Source: Sulfuritalea sp. (GTDB taxonomy: Bacteria > Pseudomonadota > Gammaproteobacteria > Burkholderiales > Rhodocyclaceae). Taken from it: 64,000 nt of DNA. The number at the start of each line of letters is the position of its first letter. Position 1 is the stretch's first letter. Position numbers and translations under genes: made by a program. The DNA is taken from contig JADJFK010000014.1 in assembly GCA_016708585.1 (NCBI GenBank), positions 1 through 64,000 on the forward strand. The letters run 5' to 3'. The notes under the pieces were generated by a model. The model did not search any database and was not told the DNA's origin. It saw only the letters and a list, made by a program, of their open reading frames with translations. Positions 42,992 through 52,127 of this stretch are shown here, in pieces.

Positions 42992-43726
42992 ATGAGCTAT
43001 TTCTCTGGACAAGGACGCGTGTTTATCGGCGCGCGCGACATGAACGGCAACCCGCAAGGTCTCACCTTTGTCGGCAACGTCCCCGACCTCAAGGTGTCGC
43101 TCGCAGTCGAAACCCTGGAGCATCAGGAATCTCAATCCGGCCAGCGCCTGACCGATCTGCAACTCATCAAGACCAAGAAGGGCGAGTTTGCCTGCACCCT
43201 GGAGGAACTCATCCAGTCGAATCTGGAACTCGCGCTTTACGGGTCCACCACGGTCGTCACCACCGGCACGGTGACCGACGAGCCGGTCATTGCCGCCGCC
43301 GAACTCGGCAAGCTCTATCTGCTTGGCAAGCAAAACGTCTCCGCCGTGGTGATAAAGGCCGGTGCGACGACCGTGGCGGCGGGCAAATACACGGTCAACG
43401 CCAAACACGGCTCGATCATGTTTACCGACATCACCGGGGTCACGGGTGCGATTGCGGCCAGTTACAGCTACGGTGCGGCCAGCGTCACGGCGATGTTCAC
43501 GCAGCCGCTGCCCGAGCGCTGGGTGCGCTTCGAGGGTCTGAACACGGCGGACGCCAACAAGGAAGTCGTGATCGACCTCTACCGGGTGGCCATCAATCCG
43601 ACCAAGGACTTGTCGGTGATCGGCACGGAGTTGATGAAGTTCGAATTGTCGGGCCAGGTGCTGGCGGATCTCACCAAGGCGGCGGCCGGTGCGCTGGGCC
43701 AGTTTGGCCGCATCGTGCTGTTGTGA
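42992..43726 (+). CDS. Major tail tube protein
   Basis: 244 residues. SYFSGQGRVFIGARDMNGNP, FVGNVPDLKVSLAVETLEHQ and GSIMFTDITGVTGAIAASYS are seen in phage tube proteins of this family, followed by FELSGQVLADLTKA. AAGGAGT is the ribosome site. The stop overlaps the chaperone gene start. Confidence 0.85.
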   Translation: MSYFSGQGRVFIGARDMNGNPQGLTFVGNVPDLKVSLAVETLEHQESQSGQRLTDLQLIKTKKGEFACTLEELIQSNLELALYGSTTVVTTGTVTDEPVIAAAELGKLYLLGKQNVSAVVIKAGATTVAAGKYTVNAKHGSIMFTDITGVTGAIAASYSYGAASVTAMFTQPLPERWVRFEGLNTADANKEVVIDLYRVAINPTKDLSVIGTELMKFELSGQVLADLTKAAAGALGQFGRIVLL

Positions 43727-44127
43727 GGATGGGCGACCCATTTGCGGCGTTGCCGCCGGTGCCGGTGATGCTCGTTATTGACGGCGAACGCCTCGAGCTT
43801 ACGCCGCTCAAGGTCGGCGACGTGCCGGCCTTCGCGCGCGCTGTGCAACCCGCCGCGGCCAGTCTTTCCGCCTCGCCCGACTGGCTGGCGCTCCTGGCCC
43901 TGCATGGCGAGGCGGTGATCGAGGCGGTCGCCATCGCCAGTCGTCGTCCTCCGGAGTGGGTCAGCGGCTTGGCACTCGACGATGCCGTGCATTTGGCGGA
44001 GGCGGTATTCGAGGTGAATGCCGATTTTTTTATCCAGCGCGTGCTGCCGAGCCTGACCGAGGCGGCGGCGCGGGTAAGCCAGACCCTGGGAGCCGGGGTT
44101 CCTGGAGCGATGCCCTCCAGCGCCTGA
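43723..44127 (+). CDS. Tail assembly chaperone (G-like)
   Basis: 134 residues from the GTG at 43723 (or 128 from the ATG at 43729). The body VMLVIDGERLELTPLKVGDV, then FIQRVLPSLTEAAARVSQTL is helical as tail chaperones are. It ends GAGVPGAMPSSA; the next 60 codons continue in the -1 frame as in lambda G/GT. It coats the tape measure before tail polymerisation. Confidence 0.75.
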   Translation: MRMGDPFAALPPVPVMLVIDGERLELTPLKVGDVPAFARAVQPAAASLSASPDWLALLALHGEAVIEAVAIASRRPPEWVSGLALDDAVHLAEAVFEVNADFFIQRVLPSLTEAAARVSQTLGAGVPGAMPSSA

Positions 44128-44309
44128 TCGACGCCGGGCATGCCTACGCCAGCATCCTGCAGTACACCCTGGCGCAGGTGGATGCCTTCATTGCCGCGAT
44201 CGATCGGCAGGAGTCGCGACGATTGGCGAATCTGCTGACGGTTGTGAGCGTGGGTGCACAAGGCAGCGGTGATGCCATCAAGAAGGCCATGAGGCACCTC
44301 GATGCTTAA
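43723..44309 (+). CDS. Tail assembly chaperone GT fusion, made by -1 frameshift
   Basis: The -1 frame carries WSDALQRLIDAGHAYASILQ, then YTLAQVDAFIAAIDRQESRR to the stop at 44309. It has no start of its own and fits directly after the G-like protein if the ribosome slips near CGGGGTT at 44094-44100. The T part would bind the tail tube. A sequencing error could give the same picture. Confidence 0.6.
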
Positions 44310-44952
44310 GATTTCGCTGACCACCTCGGGTCTGCTCGACAAATCCACGCTCGATGCCTGGACGCGGCAAAAGCAGGTCGCCATTCACAAGGCCGTGGCC
44401 ACCGGCATGAGTCATGGCGGGAGAGCGGTGGCCGATGTCGTGCGCAACAAAATGAAGTCCGATTTCACGGTCAAGAAAGCGGCTTTCCTGAGCTCGCTGC
44501 GCGCCAGGGTCTACGACCGCGACCCGGACAAACTGCCGGCGGTGCTCATCGGCTCGAAGATTCCGTGGCTGGGTATCCATGTCCGGGGGGGAACCGTTTC
44601 CGGCCGGATGCTGATTCCGCTGACCGCGGAGGGGCGTCGCATCGGTCGCCGTGCCTTCAAGCGCGTGATCGACGTGCTGATTGGTTCCGGCAACGCGTAC
44701 TTCATTCAGAAAGGCGGGCGTGTCATTTTGATGGCTGAGAACCTGAGGGAGAACGCGTCCTCCCTGGCGCGCTTCAAGCGGGCCGAACGGGAACGCACAG
44801 GTACCAAGAGCGTGAAGCGCGGCCAGGAAATCCCGATTGCCGTCCTGGTGCCGAAGGTCACATTGAAACGGCGCTTCAATCTGGAAGGAACGGTACGCGC
44901 ACAACTGCCCGTCCTCGCCCGAGCCATCGAAGCGCAACTCGCCAAGATTTAA
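44302..44952 (+). CDS. DUF6441 minor tail protein
   Basis: 216 residues: MLKISLTTSGLLDKSTLDAW, then VATGMSHGGRAVADVVRNKM and the basic C-terminus VTLKRRFNLEGTVRAQLPVL. DUF6441 members lie next to tape measure genes. It overlaps the end of the chaperone frame by 8 nt. Confidence 0.75.
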   Translation: MLKISLTTSGLLDKSTLDAWTRQKQVAIHKAVATGMSHGGRAVADVVRNKMKSDFTVKKAAFLSSLRARVYDRDPDKLPAVLIGSKIPWLGIHVRGGTVSGRMLIPLTAEGRRIGRRAFKRVIDVLIGSGNAYFIQKGGRVILMAENLRENASSLARFKRAERERTGTKSVKRGQEIPIAVLVPKVTLKRRFNLEGTVRAQLPVLARAIEAQLAKI

Positions 44953-44966
44953 GACATGAGCCAGCC

Positions 44967-47563
44967 GTGACCCAAGACCGCGCGCAACTGCTGATTACCG
45001 CCGTTGATCAGACCCGGTCGGCCTTCGACTCAATTCGCGGCAACCTGGCCAAACTTGGCGACGAGTCGAACCGCGTCAGGGGGATGCTGGCCGGTCTGGG
45101 CGTCACGCTCTCCGTTGCCGGGTTTGCCGCCCTGATCAAGAACGCCATCGATTCAGCCGATCATCTCAACAAGCTCCGCAGAAGATTGGCATCTCGGTGG
45201 AAGCCTTGTCGACCTTGCGCTTTGCCGCGCAGTTGTCTGACGTGAGCCTGGAAACCTTGCAGAAGGGCATCAAGGGCTTGTCGCAGAACATCACCGAGGC
45301 CAATACCGGGATCGGCGACGGGGCGCAACTATTCGAGGCACTCGGCGTCTCGGTCAGGAATGCCGATGGCAGTATGAAGTCGACCGAGGCAGTGCTGCTG
45401 CAGGTGGCCGATGTCTTCGCCAACCTGGAGGACGGGGCAGTCAAGACGGCGCTGGCCGTCAAGCTGTTCGGCAAGAGCGGCATGGACATGATCCCGTTCC
45501 TGAACCAGGGGGCGGCGGGCATCAGTCAACTCACGGCTGAGGCTGAACGGCTCGGTCTCAAACTGACCGCCGAGACGGCACGCTCGGCAGAAGCGTTCAA
45601 CGATAACCTGACGGCGCTCAAGGCATCGTCCTCATCGCTCGGCATCGCGCTGGCGCGCGACTTTCTGCCGGAACTGACGAACATCACGAACGCGATGCGC
45701 GAGGCGGCCAACGAAGCCGGGACGCTCAAGGCATTATGGGTGGGCCTCGGCGGGGTCGGCAATTTGATCTTCAATGGCACCGAGATCAAGCAGGCGCGAG
45801 ACGAGGTCAAACGCATTCAGGAATTGGTCGATGGCACCCGCCAGAAAGTGGAGGCGGGCAGGGCGCCGGTGCCTTTCATGCCCTTCGACGTCAAGTTCAA
45901 CGACGAGGCGATGGCGACGCTGCGCCGCAACCTGGCGCAATGGGAGCAAGAACTCACGGCGGCACAGGGGCGTCTCAAATCCTTGGCCGAGCCCGCCCGG
46001 CCGGAGGCCAAAAGTCCGACCGGCAAGCCGACCGAGGAGATGCAGCGCATCGCCTGTGTTGTCTCGGGTGGACAGTGGGTCAATGGGAAGTGCGAAAAGA
46101 AAGCCACGGGCGGAACCGATAAGGACACGACCGGCGTCCAGCTCGCCCTGGTCAAAGCAGAGGCCGAGACCGAATTCAAAGTCCTGAAGGAAGGTCTCGA
46201 TCTGCAAAAGTCGGCGCTGGACCGATCACTCGATGGGCGACTGGTGTCCGTGCGCGACTACTACGCCCGTAAGACCGAGATCGAGCAGCAGGCTGCCGAT
46301 CAGGAACTTGCCGCAAAACAGCAGGAACGGGATGCGCAGGCGGCGGTGGCTACGGGTGGCAAGGATGACGCGCAGCGCCTGCGCGCCAGAGCAGAAGTGA
46401 AGAAGCTCGATGGCGAGATCATCGTGCTCAACATGAAGCGCGGCGAGATCGAAGTCGCCAATGCGCATGCTGCTGCCAAGGCCGAGAAGGAACTCGCCGA
46501 TGAACTGGCGCGGGTGCGTGACCGTTTGGCCGAGATCCGTGGCGGGGCCGGCGGCGATGTCACCCGCGCCCGGCTCGAACGCGAATACCAGCCCTTGATC
46601 GAAAAACTGCAACGCATGGGCGACAGCAGCGGTGCCGCGGATGTCGGGCGCCTGATCAACGTCGAAGCCGACATCGCGGAACTGGCGAAACTCGAACGTC
46701 AGTATCAGACGGTCACCGACCGTATGAGCATCCGCGAACGGGAACTCCAGGTGCAGAAGGATGCCGGGATGATTTCCGAGTCGCAGATGCGGCGCGAGGT
46801 GCTGGCCTTGCATCAACAGACCGCTACCGAAGTGGACGGCATGATCCCGAAGATGCAGGCGCTTGCCGATGCCACCGGCTCGGAGGAGGCCATCAATCGA
46901 GTCGCCCGGCTCAAGGTGGAAGTGGCGGGCCTCAAGACCGTGGCGGATGACGTGGCCGCCCGCATCAATGGCGATGTGGAAAGCGCCTTCGTCACGATGT
47001 TCGAGCAGATCGGCTCGGGCGCGAAGTCGGCCAAGGATGCTTTCGCTGACTTTGCCCGGTCGGTGATTGCCGCCATCAACCGCATTGCTGCACAGAAGAT
47101 CGCCGAGGCGTTGTTCGGCGGTATGACCAAAGGGGGTAGTGGCGGCTTGGGAGGGCTGATCTCGGGTCTCTTTAGCGCTGCCAGTTCTGCCGGTTTCGCG
47201 ACCGGCGGCTATGTCACCGGCCCCGGTACCGCAACCAGTGATTCCATTCCGGCGCGGCTCTCGGCTGGTGAATATGTCCTTCGCGCTGATGCGGTGCGCC
47301 GGGTCGGGGTCGAGTTTCTGCACGCCTTGAATGGCGGCCTGTTCGCGCCACGCTGGCGCGGACAGAGACTGGCCTTTGCCGAGGGGGGCGTGGTGCCCGC
47401 CGTCTCGCCAACGCCGACGTCTGCGCCCTCGCAATCGGTGCGCATCGTGAATGTCATCGATCCCGGCATGGCGGCTGACTACCTCAACTCCGCCGCTGGA
47501 GAAAAAACCATTCTCAATGTGCTCTCCCGCAACGGCTCGGCTGTGCGCGAGTTACTGAGGTAG
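44967..47563 (+). CDS. Tail tape measure protein, one frameshift
   Basis: About 866 residues. A GTG at 44967 starts VTQDRAQLLITAVDQTRSAF; the reading then shifts near 45175 (LNKLSQKIGISVEALS expected) and stays open. Coiled-coil stretches, a hydrophobic Gly/Ala-rich region (GGLISGLFSAASSAGFATGG) and a C-terminal domain with SARLSAGEYVLRADAVR-like sequence are typical. Sets tail length. MSQP precedes it in another frame at 44956 and could be the true start after an indel. Confidence 0.85.
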
Positions 47564-47566
47564 GCC

Positions 47567-48373
47567 ATGGCATTTACCAGTGGCACCGCCGCCGACTATC
47601 TCGATCTTCTGAACCGACTTAAACAGTTCGTCACGCAGGACATGCTGCCGGCCAACGAGCGCTGGTCAGTGTTGCGCTGGGTGCCGGGCCCACCGGTGGA
47701 ACTGGTGCTGCAAGGGCCGGGACTTGCAGGAACTGAGCAAATCAACGTCGGCATCCTCTCCGAAGCCGGGGCGGACTACGGCAACTGGAAGTTGCGCGGT
47801 TTCGTCGGCTGGAATCCTGGACAGACCTTCGACGGTCAGTACAACCCGGGCGGCCCGTTCTACGCACTCCTCATGGCCTCCGCCATGCCCTACTGGATCG
47901 TCGCCAATGGTCGGCGCATCGTGATGGTCGCCAAAACCGGCACCTATTACGAAATGATGTACCTGGGCCTGTTCCTGCCCTATGCCACGCCAGGACAGTA
48001 CCCGTATCCGCTGCTGGTCGGCGGCACGTACAACAGTTCGACGCGCTGGAGCAATTCCTACCAATACCGCAACCACCTGCCCAAGTCGCAGGGCTACTCG
48101 GGCGCCTACTACGCGCCGTCCGGGGCGTGGACGGGTGTCCAGCCGATGTGGCCGAATGCTTGGGGCGGTTCCATGCGCGAATGCCCGGATGGATCCTACC
48201 CGCTCCTGCCGTTCATCCTGAATGGCCTGGGCGAGATGGACGGCTGCTTCGCCGTGCCGGGCTATGCCAACGCGGCCGAGAACCTCGTCACGGTGGGCGG
48301 TATCGATCATCTGGTGGTGCAGGACGTCTTTCGCACCGGTTACAGCGACTACTGGGCATTGAAGCTCGCGTGA
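47567..48373 (+). CDS. Tail protein A of a paralogous pair
   Basis: 268 residues. It starts MAFTSGTAADYLDLLNRLKQ, then WSVLRWVPGPPVELVLQGPG; the middle is Gly/Tyr-rich (GYSGAYYAPSGAWTGVQPMW). It follows the tape measure by 3 nt. The gene after it begins with the same MAF-x-SG-x5-D pattern. Probably part of the tail tip complex; no family is certain. Confidence 0.65.
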   Translation: MAFTSGTAADYLDLLNRLKQFVTQDMLPANERWSVLRWVPGPPVELVLQGPGLAGTEQINVGILSEAGADYGNWKLRGFVGWNPGQTFDGQYNPGGPFYALLMASAMPYWIVANGRRIVMVAKTGTYYEMMYLGLFLPYATPGQYPYPLLVGGTYNSSTRWSNSYQYRNHLPKSQGYSGAYYAPSGAWTGVQPMWPNAWGGSMRECPDGSYPLLPFILNGLGEMDGCFAVPGYANAAENLVTVGGIDHLVVQDVFRTGYSDYWALKLA

Positions 48374-48381
48374 GGTAATGG

Positions 48382-49140
48382 ATGGCATTCCAGTCTGGAA
48401 TTACCACCTCGGCCAACGACCTGCTCGACAAGATTCGGCTCTTTGCCATGGGCGCCTGCGGCTACGCGCAACTGATGTATCAAGCGGACGCGGGGTATTT
48501 GCGCCTTCATCTGCTCCATGCCGCCAGCGGGCAGGTCGTCAATTTGCATTCCTACGCGGGTTACATCGCGGGCTATGGATCGACCAGTTTCAACAGCGGC
48601 GCAGCCTACAGTTCGCAGACCGTCGCGTCGGGCTCGTATTCGGTGTCGCCGTTGTCAGGCAGTGCCGAGTATTTCCTCTTCGGCGGCGACGGCTGGTGTT
48701 ACTGCATCGTGCAGACCGCGAGCACCACCTACGCACCGTTCTTGTTCGGGGCGATGACCAAGACCTGCACGTTTACGGGCGGCGCCTTCCTGACCGACAC
48801 CTACAGCACCTATGTGCGGGCCGACATCGACGGCAACACCAACAAGTGGAAAGCTGGCAACTCGGGTGTGGATGTCGTGCGAGCGTTCTACTCTGGCATC
48901 ACCCGGCAACTGGATAACTATTCGCCGATTGCGTTCAACGGCGTCACACCGCTCTATCCCGCGACCATCGAAGTGGGCCGTCCGATCCCTTCCTATTTTT
49001 ACTCGATGATGGGATTTGCCCCGGGGATGTGCCTGCTGCGCGTGAATGGACAGTACGTCAATAAGGACGTGGTCACCCTGGGTGGCAATGACTGGATGGT
49101 CTTCACCCTGAGCTATGGTGGCTACGGGTTCTTGAAATGA
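48382..49140 (+). CDS. Tail protein B of a paralogous pair
   Basis: 252 residues, starting MAFQSGITTSANDLLDKIRL. The middle is Ser/Gly/Tyr-rich (YSSQTVASGSYSVSPLSGSA). It shares start and length with protein A but is diverged in between; its C-terminus is VVTLGGNDWMVFTLSYGGYG. The stop overlaps the next start. Confidence 0.65.
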   Translation: MAFQSGITTSANDLLDKIRLFAMGACGYAQLMYQADAGYLRLHLLHAASGQVVNLHSYAGYIAGYGSTSFNSGAAYSSQTVASGSYSVSPLSGSAEYFLFGGDGWCYCIVQTASTTYAPFLFGAMTKTCTFTGGAFLTDTYSTYVRADIDGNTNKWKAGNSGVDVVRAFYSGITRQLDNYSPIAFNGVTPLYPATIEVGRPIPSYFYSMMGFAPGMCLLRVNGQYVNKDVVTLGGNDWMVFTLSYGGYGFLK

Positions 49141-50825
49141 CCACCTACGCCGGGGCGGTTCTCCCATCGGGGTTGCCAGCCATTTCGGCTTATGGGGCTG
49201 TCTACAAGTCCCTGCCAGCACCTTTGACGCCGCCCCATTCGGGCGCGTTGGCCAGCAACCCACCCAATGCCGGCGCGATGGCCAACAACCTGCCGGTCAG
49301 CGAGATCGTCTCGTTCTACTCGGGGAACCTGGTTCGCCAGTTCGAACAGGACTGGTATCACCACGTTCATCTGCTGCCGGCAACGATCGCGCTGGGCAAT
49401 CTGCTGTCGACGCAGATGCGCCAGGTCGAGGTGTGGAACGCCCACTTCGCCCCCAAGACCTTGTCGGCGGTCATCGGGGCGAACGATGGTGGCATCTTGC
49501 TTGCTGCCCCGGCCAATCCGCCGACCACCTACGGGATGCTGGAGTCGCGCCTGCACAACGTCTCGGTGAGCCTCGACGGGCCGCCGGTGATCGAAGCGAG
49601 TTTCAGCTTCCAGTTTCCCGACGAGGCACCGACCCTGTCGATCTCCGGACGGCGCGTCGTGGTGTTCGGCCTGAAACCCAACTGGGCGGACGGCTGGCTG
49701 GAACGCCTGATGTGGGCGACTGACGTCCTCACCGCACGCGACGGTACCGAGCAGCGGATCAGCTTGCGGACCAAGCCACGCCGTTCCCTGGAGTTCTCGA
49801 TCCTGGTGGGCAGTGCGGATGCCGCGCTACTGGATGTGCTTCTTTCCGCCTGGCAAGCGCGCGTTTATGCCCTCCCGATCTGGCCTGACAAAGCGGTGCT
49901 AACGGCCGCCATTACCGCGGGGAGTACGGTGATTCCGCTGACCACCACCAATCTCGAATATGAGGCCGACGGTCTCCTGGTAATCGGTACTGACAGCCGC
50001 AATACCGAGGCAGCGGAAGTGCTGTCGGTAGCAAGTAATGCCGTGACCTTGAAGCAACCGCTGCTGCAAACCTGGCCGGCAGGTGCGTTCGTGACGCCGG
50101 CACGCACGGCCCGTCTGCGGGTGACGCAGAGCGTGTCGCGTGTGACCGACGCCATCGCCCGGGCCCGATTGGTGTTCGACATTGCCAGCACTACCGCCAT
50201 CGCGAAGCAGGAGTCGACGACGACCTTCAATTCAACCCCGGTGTGGATCGCGCGCCCGAATCGGGTGCGCGATATCGATGCCGACTACCAGCGGCTGGCC
50301 GAGGTGCTGGATTTCGAGACCGGCATCACGGCGGTGGATGACCATGCCGCGCGCCCCTTCGTGCGCCGTTCCTTCGACTACCTCTTCAAGAATCGCGCGG
50401 AGATTGCTGCCTTCCGAGGCTGGCTGGCCGCCCGGCTGGGCCGACTGACCGCGTTCTGGCACCCCACCTGGGAAGCATCCATCGTCCCGACCAAGAAAAT
50501 ACTCTCCAACCAGACGGTCATGACGGTGGCCTCGCGCGGCTACGCGCTCTATTTCAATCCGATGCCGGGACGCACGGAAGCCGCCTTCCTGCACAAGAAC
50601 GGCACCTGGTATTTCCGCACGATCACAAGTTTTGGGGCGGGCATCACGGGCGACGAAGAAGTGATGACGATCAATCAGTCCTTCGGCTTCGATGCCAATC
50701 CCGAGGATTGGATCGCCATCTACTTTCTGGAAAAGACGCGTCTCGATGCCGACCAGATCGAGATCAACTGGCAAACCGACAGTGTCGCGGAAGTTTCGCT
50801 GCCGATGCTCTCCGTGAAATCCTGA
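49137..50825 (+). CDS. Tail tip structural protein
   Basis: 562 residues. The body has beta-rich segments (YGMLESRLHNVSVSLDGPPV, EYEADGLLVIGTDSRNTEAA) and FFAFWHPTWEASIV-like sequence near 50455 as in phage baseplate/tail proteins. No catalytic motif seen. It lies between the paralogous pair and the DUF2163 protein, so a tip role is likely. Confidence 0.65.
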   Translation: MTTYAGAVLPSGLPAISAYGAVYKSLPAPLTPPHSGALASNPPNAGAMANNLPVSEIVSFYSGNLVRQFEQDWYHHVHLLPATIALGNLLSTQMRQVEVWNAHFAPKTLSAVIGANDGGILLAAPANPPTTYGMLESRLHNVSVSLDGPPVIEASFSFQFPDEAPTLSISGRRVVVFGLKPNWADGWLERLMWATDVLTARDGTEQRISLRTKPRRSLEFSILVGSADAALLDVLLSAWQARVYALPIWPDKAVLTAAITAGSTVIPLTTTNLEYEADGLLVIGTDSRNTEAAEVLSVASNAVTLKQPLLQTWPAGAFVTPARTARLRVTQSVSRVTDAIARARLVFDIASTTAIAKQESTTTFNSTPVWIARPNRVRDIDADYQRLAEVLDFETGITAVDDHAARPFVRRSFDYLFKNRAEIAAFRGWLAARLGRLTAFWHPTWEASIVPTKKILSNQTVMTVASRGYALYFNPMPGRTEAAFLHKNGTWYFRTITSFGAGITGDEEVMTINQSFGFDANPEDWIAIYFLEKTRLDADQIEINWQTDSVAEVSLPMLSVKS

Positions 50826-50837
50826 CCGGAAACCTTC

Positions 50838-51635
50838 ATGAGCTACAACACGCAGGAAATCTCGGTGGCCGCCGGCCAGCCGGTCGAACTCTATCGCTTC
50901 GTCCTCGGCCAGTTGGGGTGGACGGTGACGAGCGGTCGCGAGGCGATCACCTATCAGGTTGAGAGCTACCAGCCGGCCGTGATCCGCCGCTCGGCGGTCG
51001 AGCAGTCGCCGGAGTTTGCCCGCAACGGCATCGACCTCGAGTGCGCCCGTGATTTCGCCGTGGCGCAGTTGTTCGCGGCCGCGCGTCCCAACGGCGTCGT
51101 GTCGCTCACGGTGTTCCGCAACCACCTCGGCGACGCCGAGTACATCACCTGGTGGAAGGGGCGCGTGGCCTCCGTCGCGTTCGTGGGTAGTACTGCGAAG
51201 ATTCGCTGTGAGTCGATCTTCACGGCGCTGAAACGCCCTGGCTTGCGCGCTTATTATCAGACCGGTTGTCGCCACGCGCTGTTTGATCCGGGATGCGGTG
51301 TGAACAACCAGGCCTACAAGTTGGCCGGCACGGTGGCGTCGTTCTCCGGACTGAATGTGACCTCCAGCACCTTCCTGTCGCAAGCATCCGGTTGGCTGAC
51401 CGGGGGCTATCTGCGCGTCGGTGGCGTGCCACGCATGATCACCAATCACTCGGGCGACACCATCACGCTCTCGGCAGTGCTGCCGGGACTGGCCGCAGGC
51501 GTGGCCTTCGAGGCCTTCGCCGGTTGTGATCGGACGTTCGCCACCTGCCAGTCCAAGTTTGGCAACAGTCTCAATTTCGGCGGGTTTCCCTGGATTCCCG
51601 CCAAGAACCCCTTTGCCGGGGATTCCATCGTCTGA
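50838..51635 (+). CDS. Phage BR0599/DUF2163-family tail protein
   Basis: 265 residues. It starts MSYNTQEISVAAGQPVELYR and contains CRHALFDPGCGVNNQAYKLA and the typical ending FATCQSKFGNSLNFGGFPWI, both hallmarks of the DUF2163/BR0599 family found in siphophages and gene transfer agents. It is part of the tail tip. Confidence 0.85.
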   Translation: MSYNTQEISVAAGQPVELYRFVLGQLGWTVTSGREAITYQVESYQPAVIRRSAVEQSPEFARNGIDLECARDFAVAQLFAAARPNGVVSLTVFRNHLGDAEYITWWKGRVASVAFVGSTAKIRCESIFTALKRPGLRAYYQTGCRHALFDPGCGVNNQAYKLAGTVASFSGLNVTSSTFLSQASGWLTGGYLRVGGVPRMITNHSGDTITLSAVLPGLAAGVAFEAFAGCDRTFATCQSKFGNSLNFGGFPWIPAKNPFAGDSIV

Positions 51636-51645
51636 GGACAGATCC

Positions 51646-51885
51646 ATGTGGGTACAGATTGCAATCTGGGTGATCACCACGGTCATCGGCATGCTGCTCG
51701 CGCCGAAGCCGCCCAAACCTGCTTCCGCCACGCCGGGCAACCTTGATGTGCCGGTGGCGGAATCCGGGAAACCCATTCCCGTGCTGTTCGGCACGCGCGT
51801 GATCCGTCAGGCCAACGTGGTCTGGTACGGCGACGTCAAGACCACCGAGATCCGCCAATCGTCCGGTAGTGGAGGCAAAAAGTGA
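51646..51885 (+). CDS. Small tail-tip protein with N-terminal membrane-like segment
   Basis: 79 residues. MWVQIAIWVITTVIGMLLAP is hydrophobic; LDVPVAESGKPIPVLFGTRV, then VVWYGDVKTTEI resembles the start of large tip proteins. It is common in this gene order. The stop overlaps the following GTG. Confidence 0.65.
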   Translation: MWVQIAIWVITTVIGMLLAPKPPKPASATPGNLDVPVAESGKPIPVLFGTRVIRQANVVWYGDVKTTEIRQSSGSGGKK

Positions 51886-52127
51886 CAACCATCCCCCCAG
51901 CCCCCTTCCCGAGGAAGTGGGTGATCGTGACCCATGACGATGCCAAGGCCTTTGGCTATTGCAACGCCGGTCTGCGCAAGTGGTTCCCGCGTGATGGCGT
52001 GACATTCGATGACTTCCGGCAGCACGGCGTGACAGCCGACTGGCTGCGCGCCTCCGGCGATGCGATGGCGTGCCGGTTGGCCAATGCCGTCGAACAGCAG
52101 CGCGAGCAACCGCAGGAGGTGACATAA
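51882..52127 (+). CDS. Small hypothetical tail-region protein (81 aa)
   Basis: A GTG at 51882, with GGAGG 7 nt upstream, starts VTTIPPAPFPRKWVIVTHDD, then GVTFDDFRQHGVTADWLRAS. Found next to J-like genes in several phages by recollection. Function unknown. Confidence 0.6.
   Translation: MTTIPPAPFPRKWVIVTHDDAKAFGYCNAGLRKWFPRDGVTFDDFRQHGVTADWLRASGDAMACRLANAVEQQREQPQEVT

Noticed and set aside
44024..44030. Run of seven T as the G/GT slip site
   Set aside because: A slip there would continue as an Arg/Gly/Pro-rich non-protein sequence, whereas the original frame stays natural until about 44095.
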